Source: Odoribacter laneus YIT 12061 (GTDB taxonomy: Bacteria; Bacteroidota; Bacteroidia; Bacteroidales; Marinifilaceae). From it: DNA of 64,000 bases. Below the pieces are notes generated by a model. The model searched no databases. It was not told the origin of the DNA and saw only the letters and a program-made list of their open reading frames with translations. A program made the position numbers and the translations under genes. The stretch's first letter is position 1. Every line of letters starts with the position of its first letter. The stretch covers positions 116,091 to 180,090 of the forward strand of contig NZ_JH594597.1 in NCBI RefSeq assembly GCF_000243215.1. Direction: 5' to 3'. Of this stretch, positions 33,553-45,517 are shown one piece after another.

Positions 33553-35103
33553 ATGTTATACGAAATTTCTTCTACAACCCTAGTTGAATGGTCTCGCTGG
33601 CAATTTGCCATGACAGCCATTTACCATTACATGTTTGTCCCGCTCACCTTAGGACTTTCTTTTTTACTGGCTGTTATGGAAACGATGTGGGTCAGAACCG
33701 GTAAAGAAGAATGGCTGCACGCTACAAAGTTCTGGATGAAATTATTTGCCATCAATTTCGCCATCGGTATCGCAACAGGTTTAATTCTGGAATTCCAATT
33801 TGGCTCGAACTGGTCTAATTATTCCTGGTTTGTGGGTGACATCTTCGGAGCTCCTTTAGCAATAGAAGGCTTATTCGCATTTTTCCTGGAAGCGACTTTT
33901 TTTGCCGTAATGTTTTTAGGCTGGAATAAAGTAAGTAAAAAATTTCATCTTTTTTCCACCTGGATGGTCTTTTTAGGAGCAAACATCTCGGCTCTCTGGA
34001 TTTTAGTCGCAAACGCCTGGATGCAAAACCCGGTAGGAACAGAATTCAATCCGCTGACCGCTCGCAATGAAATGGACAATTTCTGGGAAGTATTGTTTTC
34101 CCCTACGGCCATGAATAAATTTTTCCATACCGTCACTTCAGCTTATACACTTTCCGCTTGCTTTGTTGTCGGAGTCAGTGCCTGGTTTATATTGAAAAAA
34201 CGGAATCTGGAATTTGCCCGCAAAAGTATTTTACTGGGCTCGGTATTCGGTATACTGAGTATTTTAGCAACTATATTCACTGGAGATACCAGTGCACAGG
34301 ACGTCACCCATACCCAACCTATGAAATTAGCAGCCATGGAAGGACTGAACGAAGGAGGAAACGGAGTGGGGCTCACAGTGATCGGCTTCCTTGCAGAAGA
34401 TCCGTCTTTACCAAGCACGCGTATGAAAACAACCCGATACGGCATTGCTATCCCTAAATTATTATCTTTTATGAGTTACAGGGATCCCGATGCCTATGTC
34501 CCCGGGATACAGAATATATTGGACGGATATACCTCTTACGAAGGAATTACTTATCCTTCGATAGAACAACGTATGGCTAACGGGAACAAAGCTATCGAAG
34601 CGCTGACCTCTTATAAACAAGCCATTCAGGAACAAAACCAGGAAAAAGCAGACAGTTCTCTTCAGATATTAAAAGAAAATTACGGGGATATCGGTTATGG
34701 TTATCTGGAATCTCCTTACGACGCCATCCCACCTGTTCCCTTGGTTTTCTACAGTTTCCGCATTATGGTAGGACTGGGAATGTTATTTGTGGCTTTATTT
34801 ATTTTGAGCTGGTGGTATGCCAAAAAACGAAAATTTGAAAAATTCAGATTTATACCTTATCTGGCTATTGCCTGTATCCCCTTAGCCTACATCGCTTCGC
34901 AATGCGGCTGGATCGTTGCGGAAGTAGGACGCCAGCCCTGGATTGTACAAAACCTGATGCCGGTGAATGTTGCCATTACCCGTATTGCATCCGGCTGGGT
35001 CGTCACCACCTTCTGGATGTTTGCTATCCTCTTTACAGTACTGCTGATCGCTGAAATAGGAATTATGGTAGCTCAGATAAAAAAGGGTCCTAAAATGGGA
35101 TAA
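33553..35103 (+). CDS. cydA: Cytochrome bd ubiquinol/menaquinol oxidase subunit I
   Basis: Membrane subunit carrying the haems and quinol site of the high-affinity oxygen reductase. It lets anaerobes remove traces of oxygen while conserving energy. The 516-residue protein has about nine helices. His25 in AIYHYMFVPLTLG corresponds to the haem ligand near the N-terminus of E. coli CydA. GNGVGLTVIGFL-type sequence precedes the quinol loop (about 270-385), and GWIVAEVGRQPW lies near the C-terminal helices. It is in one unit with DUF4492 and cydB. Menaquinol is the probable donor in Bacteroidales. Confidence 0.96.
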   Translation: MLYEISSTTLVEWSRWQFAMTAIYHYMFVPLTLGLSFLLAVMETMWVRTGKEEWLHATKFWMKLFAINFAIGIATGLILEFQFGSNWSNYSWFVGDIFGAPLAIEGLFAFFLEATFFAVMFLGWNKVSKKFHLFSTWMVFLGANISALWILVANAWMQNPVGTEFNPLTARNEMDNFWEVLFSPTAMNKFFHTVTSAYTLSACFVVGVSAWFILKKRNLEFARKSILLGSVFGILSILATIFTGDTSAQDVTHTQPMKLAAMEGLNEGGNGVGLTVIGFLAEDPSLPSTRMKTTRYGIAIPKLLSFMSYRDPDAYVPGIQNILDGYTSYEGITYPSIEQRMANGNKAIEALTSYKQAIQEQNQEKADSSLQILKENYGDIGYGYLESPYDAIPPVPLVFYSFRIMVGLGMLFVALFILSWWYAKKRKFEKFRFIPYLAIACIPLAYIASQCGWIVAEVGRQPWIVQNLMPVNVAITRIASGWVVTTFWMFAILFTVLLIAEIGIMVAQIKKGPKMG

Positions 35104-35169
35104 ATACAAAAGAATACGGGAGAAATAAATCTCAAAAACGGATAAGAATCATTTTAAAAATTCAAGATT

Positions 35170-36288
35170 ATGTCATTATATATTTTGCAACATTATTGGT
35201 GGATACTGATCTCTATTCTGGGTGGAGCTCTGGTATTTCTCTTATTTGTCCAAGGCGGACAAAGTATGCTTTATACGCTAGGAAAGACCAAAGAAGAACG
35301 CGACCTGATTGTGAACAGTTTAGGTCATAAATGGGAACTTACTTTTACAACTCTGGTTGTCTTCGGAGGGGCGTTTTTCGCCAGCTTTCCTTTGTTTTAC
35401 GCTACAAGTTTCGGAGGAGCTTATGTGGTATGGATGCTCATCCTCTTCTGTTTCGTATTTCAGGCTGTCTCTTTCGAATACCGCAGTAAACCCCGTAATT
35501 TTTTAGGAAGCCGTACGTATGAAGTGTTTCTGATGATCAATGGATATGCCGGGCCACTTTTGCTTGGAGCCGCTGTCGCAACTTTTTTCACAGGCTCCCC
35601 TTTTCGCCTCAGTCCTTTACATCAGGTGGAATGGCTAACTCCCTGGAGAGGCTTAGATGCCCTCTTTGTTTTTACCAATTATCTGCTGGCATTCGCCGTT
35701 TTTTTCCTGGCCCGGACCATGGCCTGTCTTTATTTTATCACCAACTTAGAGGACGACAACCTTCAGATCAGATGCCGGAAACAACTGTGGTATAATACCA
35801 TCCCCTTTTTAATCACCTTTCTGCTATTTCTGGCATTTATCCTGACAGGAGACGGATACGGAATTCTTCAGAACGGAAGCGTAGGAGCGGTTCCCTATAA
35901 ATATTTTTACAATCTGCTCGAAATGCCTGTCAATACCTTGCTCTTTATCCTGGGAGTAATAGCTGTACTCTTCGGTATTTTCAAAACATTGGCCCGCCCC
36001 CAATGGAAAAAAGGAATATGGTTTGCAGCTCCGGGAACAATTTTAACTGTCCTGGCCCTTTTTATCCTGGCAGGCTTCAATAATACAGCCTTTTATCCTT
36101 CCTATACGGATCCGGCTTCTTCTCTGACCATCTACAATGCGTCTTCTTCGGAATATACTTTGAAGGCCATGTCGTATGTTTCCCTGATTATTCCCTTTAT
36201 CATCCTTTACATCTGGTATGTATGGCGGGCTATGACCCGAAAGCCGATGAGCATACAGGAAATAAAGGACACAGAACACAAATATTGA
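35170..36288 (+). CDS. cydB: Cytochrome bd oxidase subunit II
   Basis: Second membrane subunit of cytochrome bd, 372 residues with about eight helices. Recognisable segments are LVFLLFVQGGQSML near the N-terminus, a conserved WELTFTTLVVFGGAFFASFP block, and CFVFQAVSFEYRSKP, the family signature. It starts 66 bases after cydA in the same unit. A long hairpin (36345-36379) follows the stop. Confidence 0.95.
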   Translation: MSLYILQHYWWILISILGGALVFLLFVQGGQSMLYTLGKTKEERDLIVNSLGHKWELTFTTLVVFGGAFFASFPLFYATSFGGAYVVWMLILFCFVFQAVSFEYRSKPRNFLGSRTYEVFLMINGYAGPLLLGAAVATFFTGSPFRLSPLHQVEWLTPWRGLDALFVFTNYLLAFAVFFLARTMACLYFITNLEDDNLQIRCRKQLWYNTIPFLITFLLFLAFILTGDGYGILQNGSVGAVPYKYFYNLLEMPVNTLLFILGVIAVLFGIFKTLARPQWKKGIWFAAPGTILTVLALFILAGFNNTAFYPSYTDPASSLTIYNASSSEYTLKAMSYVSLIIPFIILYIWYVWRAMTRKPMSIQEIKDTEHKY

Positions 36289-36344
36289 ATATACATTCTT
36301 TTGGAGTGGAAATAACACTTCCTGAGAGAAGCAGATAAATAAAG

Positions 36345-36379
36345 TCGTCCCCCAAGGTAAATTTTACTTTGGGGGACGA
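36345..36379. terminator. Long hairpin between cydB and beta-galactosidase gene
   Basis: A 17-bp stem (36345-36361 with 36363-36379, core GTCCCCCAAGGTAAA) with one G-U pair and almost no loop. It lies between convergent genes. No T-run follows, but it should block both transcripts. Confidence 0.7.
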
Positions 36380-36481
36380 TCTGTGTTCCCTTCCGAGCAG
36401 AATAGAGAAATGCTATAATGTTCAACGACTTAAAAAATGACCTCTGTCATTTGTCTAAGAGCAAACTTCTCCGGCAACTCC

Positions 36482-39619
<3,138 letters not shown>

Positions 39620-39717
39620 TCAAAAATAATAAATAATGCTCTCCCCATAAGCATCCATCAGAAAGACTCAAAGCACCTGAGCTTTTTCCCCGAATGCTGC
39701 AACTCCTTCTCTGTCGT

Positions 39718-41136
39718 TTATTCCATATAACTGGTATTATCCCAACAATGCGTGCAAAGCTGATCTTTTGGAAGTCCAATCGCTTTTACCAAGTCATCCA
39801 AACGCTGGAATTGTAAAGAATCCAATTGCAAATGCTCACACATCGTCTTTACCATAGCTTTGTATTGCTCTGAATCCGGATCTGCATAAGGTTTAAGCAT
39901 TTCTTCCGTCAATTCGGAAGTCCCTTCCAAATCCCGGATTACCCGCCGGGCGAATAAGTCGAAAGTCGAGCGGGAAGTCGAAAAATTTAAAAAACGACAC
40001 GGATAGATCAGAGGAGGACAGGCGATCCGGATGTGCACTTCTTTTACTCCGCATTCCCTCAATTTTACGACATTGTCTTTCAGTTGAGTTCCTCTTACAA
40101 TGGAATCGTCGAGAAAAACAATTCTGGCCCCACGCGTAAAAGCTTCATTTGGTAGTAATTTCATCTTTGCAACTAAATCCCGCATGGATTGATTCTGAGG
40201 CATAAAACTACGGGGCCAAGTGGGAGTATATTTTACAAACGGACGTTTATAAGGAATTCCTTTGGCGTTCGAATAACCGATGGCATGTCCTACACCTGAA
40301 TCCGGAATACCAGCAGCAAAATCAGCCTTCAGATTATCCCGCATCGCCATGGCCGCCCCACAGCGATAACGAGCGTCTTCGACATTGATCCCTTCATAAT
40401 AAGCCGACGGATACCCATAATAAACCCACAAAAAAGAACAAATTTGTTTCCGGTTACCGGGAGCAATAATAGAAGTAAAACCGTCCTTGGATACCCGGAC
40501 CGTTTCCTGGGGACCTAAGTCCCGGACAATTGTATAGCCTAAATTCGTAAACGAAGAACTTTCACTGGCCACCACATAACCGTATTCATTCTTTCCGATA
40601 ATGACAGGAGTACGCCCAAATTTATCCCGGGCCGCATAAATACAACTGTCCGTCAACACCAAAAAAGAACAAGAACCTTTAATTTTACGATATACAATCT
40701 CTATCCCCTCTTTAAAAGATTCCCCTTTATTTATTAAAATACTCACAATTTCCGTTGGATTGATCGAAGAACCCGATAACTCAGCGAAATGAATCTTTTC
40801 TTCCAGCAACTCCTGCGTAATTTCCTCTATATTGTCAATCCGTCCTACAGTGACGACCGAAAAACGTCCCAGGTGAGAAGTTACTGTAATCGGTTGTGAT
40901 TCCATATCACTAATCACCCCTATCCCCAAATAAGAATCTCTAAATCTTTCCAATTCCGGTTCAAACTTATTTCTGAAATAAGCACTCTCAATACTATGAA
41001 TTGACCGGACAAAATCCTGTCCGTTATAAAAAGCCATACCTGCCTTTTTAGTTCCGAGGTGAGAATGATAATCTGTTCCGTAAAAAACATCTGCAACGCA
41101 TTCTTTACGCGATACACAACCAAAAAATCCGCTCAT
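39718..41136 (-). CDS. PurF-like amidophosphoribosyltransferase homologue with Ser in place of the glutaminase Cys
   Basis: Protein of 472 residues with the two-domain layout of PurF. Residues about 1-230 resemble the class II glutaminase fold, and about 250-400 the phosphoribosyltransferase fold with the PRPP loop LDDSIVRGT (342-350). PurF begins with a catalytic Cys after Met removal (MCGI); here the N-terminus is MSGFFGC, so the first residue is Ser. The canonical glutamine-site segment with Asn-Gly is also replaced (SVVTVGRIDNI, 93-103). The glutaminase is therefore probably inactive, leaving an ammonia-dependent or altered activity. The C-terminus has CTHCWDN. The frame opens at 41163, but ATG 41136 is chosen because its N-terminus aligns with PurF and a -7 element lies at 41161-41168. 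Confidence 0.82.
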   Translation of the reverse strand: MSGFFGCVSRKECVADVFYGTDYHSHLGTKKAGMAFYNGQDFVRSIHSIESAYFRNKFEPELERFRDSYLGIGVISDMESQPITVTSHLGRFSVVTVGRIDNIEEITQELLEEKIHFAELSGSSINPTEIVSILINKGESFKEGIEIVYRKIKGSCSFLVLTDSCIYAARDKFGRTPVIIGKNEYGYVVASESSSFTNLGYTIVRDLGPQETVRVSKDGFTSIIAPGNRKQICSFLWVYYGYPSAYYEGINVEDARYRCGAAMAMRDNLKADFAAGIPDSGVGHAIGYSNAKGIPYKRPFVKYTPTWPRSFMPQNQSMRDLVAKMKLLPNEAFTRGARIVFLDDSIVRGTQLKDNVVKLRECGVKEVHIRIACPPLIYPCRFLNFSTSRSTFDLFARRVIRDLEGTSELTEEMLKPYADPDSEQYKAMVKTMCEHLQLDSLQFQRLDDLVKAIGLPKDQLCTHCWDNTSYME

Positions 41137-41160
41137 ATATATCTTATTAATGATTCCCCG

Positions 41161-41168
41161 CAAAATTA
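41161..41168 (-). promoter_or_regulatory. -7 element of the purF-like gene
   Basis: CAAAATTA on the plus strand reads TAATTTTG on the minus strand, matching TAnnTTTG. The start would lie near 41154, 18 bases before the ATG at 41136. The -33 site is not clear. Confidence 0.5.
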
Positions 41169-41235
41169 TAAAAATCCCCTAGAATAAAAACACCGTTAAT
41201 TTGAACTTTTAATTTTCTTTTTTAAAATAGTTCCC

Positions 41236-41243
41236 TATCTTTG
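41236..41243 (+). promoter_or_regulatory. -7 element of tatA
   Basis: TATCTTTG, an exact -7 match. The predicted start is near 41250, which rules out initiation at the in-frame codon 41241 and supports the ATG at 41265. Confidence 0.68.
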
Positions 41244-41264
41244 TGCAAAGAAGATAAAAGATTT

Positions 41265-41450
41265 ATGAATATGGTACTGATGATCGGAACATCTGAAATT
41301 GTCATTATTGTACTGGTGGTGTTATTATTTTTTGGCGGTAAAAAAATTCCTGAATTAATGAAAGGGTTGGGGAAAGGCGTTAAAAGCTTTAAAGACGGGA
41401 TGAATGGCATCGAAGAGGATCTGAAAGGGAATTCTGATAAGGAAAAATAA
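41265..41450 (+). CDS. tatA: Sec-independent translocase TatA
   Basis: Pore-forming component of the twin-arginine translocase for folded proteins. The 61-residue protein has an N-terminal membrane helix ([20 protein letters not shown]) followed directly by the amphipathic helix typical of TatA ([17 protein letters not shown]) and a charged tail. The FGGKKIPEL hinge is diagnostic. An upstream in-frame codon lies inside the promoter and is rejected; ATGs at 41271 and 41280 are possible alternatives. tatC follows 15 bases later. No tatB is present, as in minimal TatAC systems. Confidence 0.93.
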   Translation: MNMVLMIGTSEIVIIVLVVLLFFGGKKIPELMKGLGKGVKSFKDGMNGIEEDLKGNSDKEK

Positions 41451-41465
41451 GCAGCAAAGGACTTT

Positions 41466-42278
41466 ATGGACGATGCAAAAGAAAAGAATATGACTTTTTG
41501 GGATCATTTAGAAGAACTCAGAAAGGTAATTTTTCGTATCGCTTTGTTTGCCAGTGTTTTCGCAGTTCTCGCCTTTGTCAACAAGAAAATTCTTTTCGAT
41601 ATTATCTTTGCTCCCCAGCGCTCCGATTTTATTACTTACCGGGCGTTGTGCCAGTTAGCCGATTGGGTAAAAATTCCCTCTATCTGCCCGGGAGATTTTC
41701 ATGTAGATTTAATTAGCATTAATCTGTCGTCACAATTTGTCGTCCACATGAGCGTTGCCTTTTATGCAGGCCTGATTATCGCCTCTCCTTACATCATTTA
41801 TCAATTGTTCGGATTTATCAAACCAGCCCTTTATGAAAACGAACGAAAATATTCAACCCGTACCCTCGTGGCTGCATTTTTGCTTTTTTTCTGCGGAATA
41901 TTGTTGAATTATTATGCTATATTTCCCCTTTCTTTCCGCTTCCTGGGAACTTATCAGGTAAGTGAAATCGTGGAAAATAAAATAACACTTTCCTCTTATA
42001 TTTCTACATTTACCATGTTATCTATCGCCATGGGAGCCGTCTTCGAAATCCCTATACTGGCTTATTTTATGGCAAAAATCGGCTTAATCAACAGCGGACA
42101 TTTGAAAAAATACCGCCGGCACGCTTTTGTAATTATCCTCATTATCGCCGCGATTATTACCCCAGCCGATTTGTTCAGCATGTTCTTGCTGGCTATTCCC
42201 ATGTACATGCTCTATGAATTGAGTATAGTCGTAGTAAACAAAGCCATTAAAGCGAAAAAAAGAAAACTGACGGAATAA
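41466..42278 (+). CDS. tatC: Sec-independent translocase TatC
   Basis: Multi-span receptor of the Tat system that binds twin-arginine signal peptides. The 270 residues have six helices. The conserved N-terminal motif FWDHLEELRKVIFR is present, and GLIIASPYIIYQLFGFIKPALYENERKY is the family signature. SFRFLGTY and the late ITPADLFSMFLLAIPMYMLYELSI segment follow. It has a longer periplasmic loop than E. coli TatC (about 45-85), a common Bacteroidetes feature. It is cotranscribed with tatA. Tat substrates are not evident among the neighbours. Confidence 0.96.
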   Translation: MDDAKEKNMTFWDHLEELRKVIFRIALFASVFAVLAFVNKKILFDIIFAPQRSDFITYRALCQLADWVKIPSICPGDFHVDLISINLSSQFVVHMSVAFYAGLIIASPYIIYQLFGFIKPALYENERKYSTRTLVAAFLLFFCGILLNYYAIFPLSFRFLGTYQVSEIVENKITLSSYISTFTMLSIAMGAVFEIPILAYFMAKIGLINSGHLKKYRRHAFVIILIIAAIITPADLFSMFLLAIPMYMLYELSIVVVNKAIKAKKRKLTE

Positions 42279-42331
42279 AAACGACACCTTCTCCCGTCAC
42301 CGGGGCAGTTTCTATTTTCAACTTTTCTCCT

Positions 42332-42339
42332 TATCTTTG
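42332..42339 (+). promoter_or_regulatory. -7 element of yccF
   Basis: TATCTTTG, exact match, 19 bases before the ATG at 42359. Confidence 0.6.
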
Positions 42340-42358
42340 ATCATATAAAACAACAGTT

Positions 42359-42727
42359 ATGAAAATTATAGGTAATATTATATGGCTTGTCTTCGGAGGA
42401 ATTTTTATTGCAATAGAATATTTTATTTCCAGTATTCTTTTATGCCTGACGATTATCGGAATTCCTTTCGGTTTGCAAACGCTAAAATTAGGAATACTGG
42501 CACTTTGGCCTTTCGGAAGTCAGATCGTTTCCAAAACAGAAGCTCATGGCTGTCTTTCCGTTATTATGAATATCCTTTGGTTTTTTGTCGGAGGAGTATG
42601 GATATTTTTATCCCATATCGGTTTCGGTATACTTTTTTGCATAACCATTTTGGGCATTCCGTTTGGTTTACAGCATTTTAAATTGGCAGGACTCGCCCTC
42701 ACCCCTTTCGGACACGACGTAAAATAA
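42359..42727 (+). CDS. yccF: YccF family inner-membrane protein
   Basis: A 122-residue membrane protein made of two copies of the YccF (DUF307) unit. The repeats are easy to see: LCLTIIGIPFGLQTLKLGIL in the first half and CITILGIPFGLQHFKLAGLA in the second, each followed by a short FG turn. Four hydrophobic segments are expected. The biochemical role is unknown. It has its own promoter and is not coupled to tatC. Confidence 0.9.
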   Translation: MKIIGNIIWLVFGGIFIAIEYFISSILLCLTIIGIPFGLQTLKLGILALWPFGSQIVSKTEAHGCLSVIMNILWFFVGGVWIFLSHIGFGILFCITILGIPFGLQHFKLAGLALTPFGHDVK

Positions 42728-42776
42728 AAAGAATTCAGATCACTTTTTCTCCGATGGGACTTTGCCGAATTAGTCT

Positions 42777-42784
42777 TATCTTTG
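42777..42784 (+). promoter_or_regulatory. -7 element of topB
   Basis: TATCTTTG, exact match, with the ATG 26 bases downstream at 42810. No well-spaced TTTG at -33. Confidence 0.6.
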
Positions 42785-42809
42785 TTTATTATTTAAAGCC
42801 CGTAGCACC

Positions 42810-44933
42810 ATGAAAATGTGTATAGCTGAAAAACCAAGCGTAGCAAAAGAAATAGCCCAGGTTTTGGGAGCTACTACGCGTCATAATGGCTACCTGGAGG
42901 GAAACGGCTATTGCGTTACCTGGACTTTCGGGCATCTTTGCAGTCTACAGGAACCCCATGAATATACGGAAAAGTGGAAGACCTGGAACTTAAACACCTT
43001 ACCGATGATCCCTTCTAAATTCCGGATCAAACTAATTGATGAGGAAGGCATAAAAAAACAATTCGCAATCATAGAAGAGTTAGTGGCCAAAGCAGAATTA
43101 ATCGTGAATTGCGGGGATGCCGGACAAGAAGGAGAACTCATCCAACGCTGGGTCCTGACAAAAGCAAAATGCCAAGTTCCGGTAAAAAGGCTCTGGATCT
43201 CCTCATTGACAGAAGAAGCTATCCGGGAAGGATTTGAAAAGTTAATGGACGCCCGGGATTTCGATACGTTATATGCAGCCGGTTCCGCCCGTGCTATAGG
43301 CGATTGGTTGTTGGGAATGAATGCAACCCGTGCTTATACCCTAAAATATGGAGACGGAAAGAATGTACTTTCTATCGGGCGGGTACAAACTCCCACGCTG
43401 GCACTTGTAGTGGAAAGGCAAAAAGCGATTGAAAATTTTAAACCGGAAACTTATTGGGAAATACGCACGAATTACCGGGGCGGTTTATTTTCTTGTCTAC
43501 GGGGACGCTTTAACAAAAAGGAAGAGGCCGAAGCCCTTTTACAACAAATTCTCCCGCTGAATCTGGAAATTATCAGCGTAGAACGTAAAAAGGCTATGGA
43601 GAGCCCTCCAAAATTATTCGACCTGACCTTATTACAGGTAGAATGCAACCGGAAATATGCTTTTACAGCCGATCATACCCTAAAAATTATACAATCGTTA
43701 TACGAAAAGAAATTAACGACCTATCCCCGTGTGGATACCTATTTTCTTCCCAACGATCAATATCCGAAAATTTCGGGCATATTAAAGGGCTTGAAGCCCT
43801 ATGCAGATTTGGTAGCACCTCTTCTGTCAGGAGCAAAAATCAAAAAGTCGCCTAAAGTTTTCAATGATAAAAAAATCACAGATCACCACGCTATCATTCC
43901 AACCGGAGTATTTTCCTACGACATGACTCCGGATGAAAAACGGGTATATGATCTGGTTGCCCGCCATTTTATCGCCGCTTTTTACCCGGATTGTGAAATT
44001 GCCAATACCCTAGTATTAGCCAAAATCGGAGAAGAAGACTTTAAAGCGACAGGCAAACAAATCCTCCAACCGGCTTGGCGGGTCGTCTTCGGAACTGTAA
44101 CCGACAAGCAAAACGAGGAAAATGTATTACCTGCTTACGAAAAAGGAGAACAGGGTCCCCATAGCCCGGAAATACTGGAAAAGGAAACCCAGCCTCCCAA
44201 ATATTACACAGAAGCGGACTTACTGCGGGCAATGGAAACAGCTGGGAAACAAATAGAAGACGAAGAATTACGCGACCTGATGAAAGAAAACGGCATCGGA
44301 CGTCCCTCTACCCGGGCCGGTATTATTGAAACTTTACAAAAAAGACATTATATCCGCAAAGACAAAAAGCGACTGCTGGCCACTCCAACCGGTATCGAAT
44401 TGATCCATACCATTCAGAACGAACTGTTGAAATCCGCCGAGTTAACCGGGCAATGGGAAAGAAAACTCCGGATGATCGAGGACGGGAAATATGAAATAAG
44501 CGGATTTATGGAAGAGTTGAAAAATATGGTTAATGAAATTATTCATTTCGTCAAGCACTCTTCCGCTAAGACCATTGCCACTCCACAAGAAGAAGCAAAA
44601 ACGGAGGATACAGCCAAGAAGAAAAATACAACCAAGTCCCTAAAAGAATCCTCTCCCCTCCTCTGTCCCAAATGCGGAAAAGGCACTGTATTAAAAGGAA
44701 AGACAGCCTGGGGTTGCTCCTTGTATAAGAAATCCTGTGATTTTCTGATTCCCATTGAAATAGCAGGAAAAAAGCTGACTCAAAAACAAGTGGAAACGCT
44801 TGTCCGGAAAGGGGAAACCGGTATACTCAACGGTTTTAAGGATTCGTCCGGAATGGCCGAATCGGGAGTATTAAAATTAGATCCCACATACAAGGTATAT
44901 TTTGAAAAAAGTAATAAAAAAGAAAAGACCTGA
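42810..44933 (+). CDS. topB: DNA topoisomerase III
   Basis: Type IA topoisomerase of 707 residues that resolves single-strand DNA links during replication and recombination. The Toprim domain starts with CIAEKPSVAKEIA, whose Glu is catalytic, and has the acidic motif DAGQEGE (103-109). The active-site Tyr306 lies in TTYPRVDTYF, where the usual reading is YPRTDS. SIGRVQTPTLA (189-199) is also typical. One C-terminal zinc-ribbon unit (CPKCGKGTVL and GCSLYKKSCDF) follows a Lys/Thr-rich linker at about 590-615. It is likely chromosomal rather than element-borne, as no conjugation genes are near. Confidence 0.94.
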   Translation: MKMCIAEKPSVAKEIAQVLGATTRHNGYLEGNGYCVTWTFGHLCSLQEPHEYTEKWKTWNLNTLPMIPSKFRIKLIDEEGIKKQFAIIEELVAKAELIVNCGDAGQEGELIQRWVLTKAKCQVPVKRLWISSLTEEAIREGFEKLMDARDFDTLYAAGSARAIGDWLLGMNATRAYTLKYGDGKNVLSIGRVQTPTLALVVERQKAIENFKPETYWEIRTNYRGGLFSCLRGRFNKKEEAEALLQQILPLNLEIISVERKKAMESPPKLFDLTLLQVECNRKYAFTADHTLKIIQSLYEKKLTTYPRVDTYFLPNDQYPKISGILKGLKPYADLVAPLLSGAKIKKSPKVFNDKKITDHHAIIPTGVFSYDMTPDEKRVYDLVARHFIAAFYPDCEIANTLVLAKIGEEDFKATGKQILQPAWRVVFGTVTDKQNEENVLPAYEKGEQGPHSPEILEKETQPPKYYTEADLLRAMETAGKQIEDEELRDLMKENGIGRPSTRAGIIETLQKRHYIRKDKKRLLATPTGIELIHTIQNELLKSAELTGQWERKLRMIEDGKYEISGFMEELKNMVNEIIHFVKHSSAKTIATPQEEAKTEDTAKKKNTTKSLKESSPLLCPKCGKGTVLKGKTAWGCSLYKKSCDFLIPIEIAGKKLTQKQVETLVRKGETGILNGFKDSSGMAESGVLKLDPTYKVYFEKSNKKEKT

Positions 44934-44964
44934 CAAATTACTGTACTTTTCCTGAATACAAAAA

Positions 44965-45011
44965 AGAAACTCCGGTTCGGGAATATCAGTATTTTCCGGA
45001 CTGGAGTTTCT
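44965..45011. terminator. Bidirectional terminator between topB and DUF2059 gene
   Basis: Inverted repeat with AGAAACTCC (44965-44973) and GGAGTTTCT (45003-45011) as outer arms; the inner part pairs imperfectly with G-U pairs. On the minus strand a T-run (complement of 44960-44965) follows, so it best serves the DUF2059 unit. Confidence 0.7.
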
Positions 45012-45025
45012 AAATAAGCTTTTTC

Positions 45026-45472
45026 TTAATATCCTTTTTCCTGCAATTTAGCCTGAATTTTCTGTCCCAATTTCATACCCCATTGTTGTCCGGCCTGCAT
45101 AGTTGCCATACTGATATGGGGAGCAGAAGACCCGAGTTTTTTTCCTGCCGGAGACTGATAAAATTTAATCACTTCTTCCAAATCTTCCTGCGTTAAATAC
45201 TCCTGATAGATGGGAACCAACATATCCACTAAATCGTTAAAAGCCGTGTTTTTCATCTCTTTTTCCATTTCCTCCCAAAATTCTCCCGGCACCTGCGGCA
45301 GCTGCGGTTTCATCATCTCGATCATTTGAGGCACAACCATTTCGAAAGTCTTATCACTACCGGAAACCACCAGCATTTCTTTCAACGTCGCCTTATAATC
45401 TTTCGGTTCAGAACATTTGATTCCCAACGTTACTCCCAGAACCAAAATCATACATACTAAAATTTTTTTCAT
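45026..45472 (-). CDS. DUF2059 domain protein, exported
   Basis: A 148-residue protein with a signal peptide (about 1-20, ILVCMILVLGVTLGIKCSE). The Cys in it is not in a proper lipobox because Lys precedes it. The rest contains the DUF2059 segment VDMLVPIYQEYLTQEDLEEVIKFYQSP near 58-108, mostly helical. The domain occurs in many exported proteins of unknown role. It is the last gene of the SulP-porin unit, 45 bases after the porin stop. Confidence 0.85.
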   Translation of the reverse strand: MKKILVCMILVLGVTLGIKCSEPKDYKATLKEMLVVSGSDKTFEMVVPQMIEMMKPQLPQVPGEFWEEMEKEMKNTAFNDLVDMLVPIYQEYLTQEDLEEVIKFYQSPAGKKLGSSAPHISMATMQAGQQWGMKLGQKIQAKLQEKGY

Positions 45473-45517
45473 AATGTTTATTATTAAAATTTATAATGGC
45501 CGGATTTCTTCCCGGTT

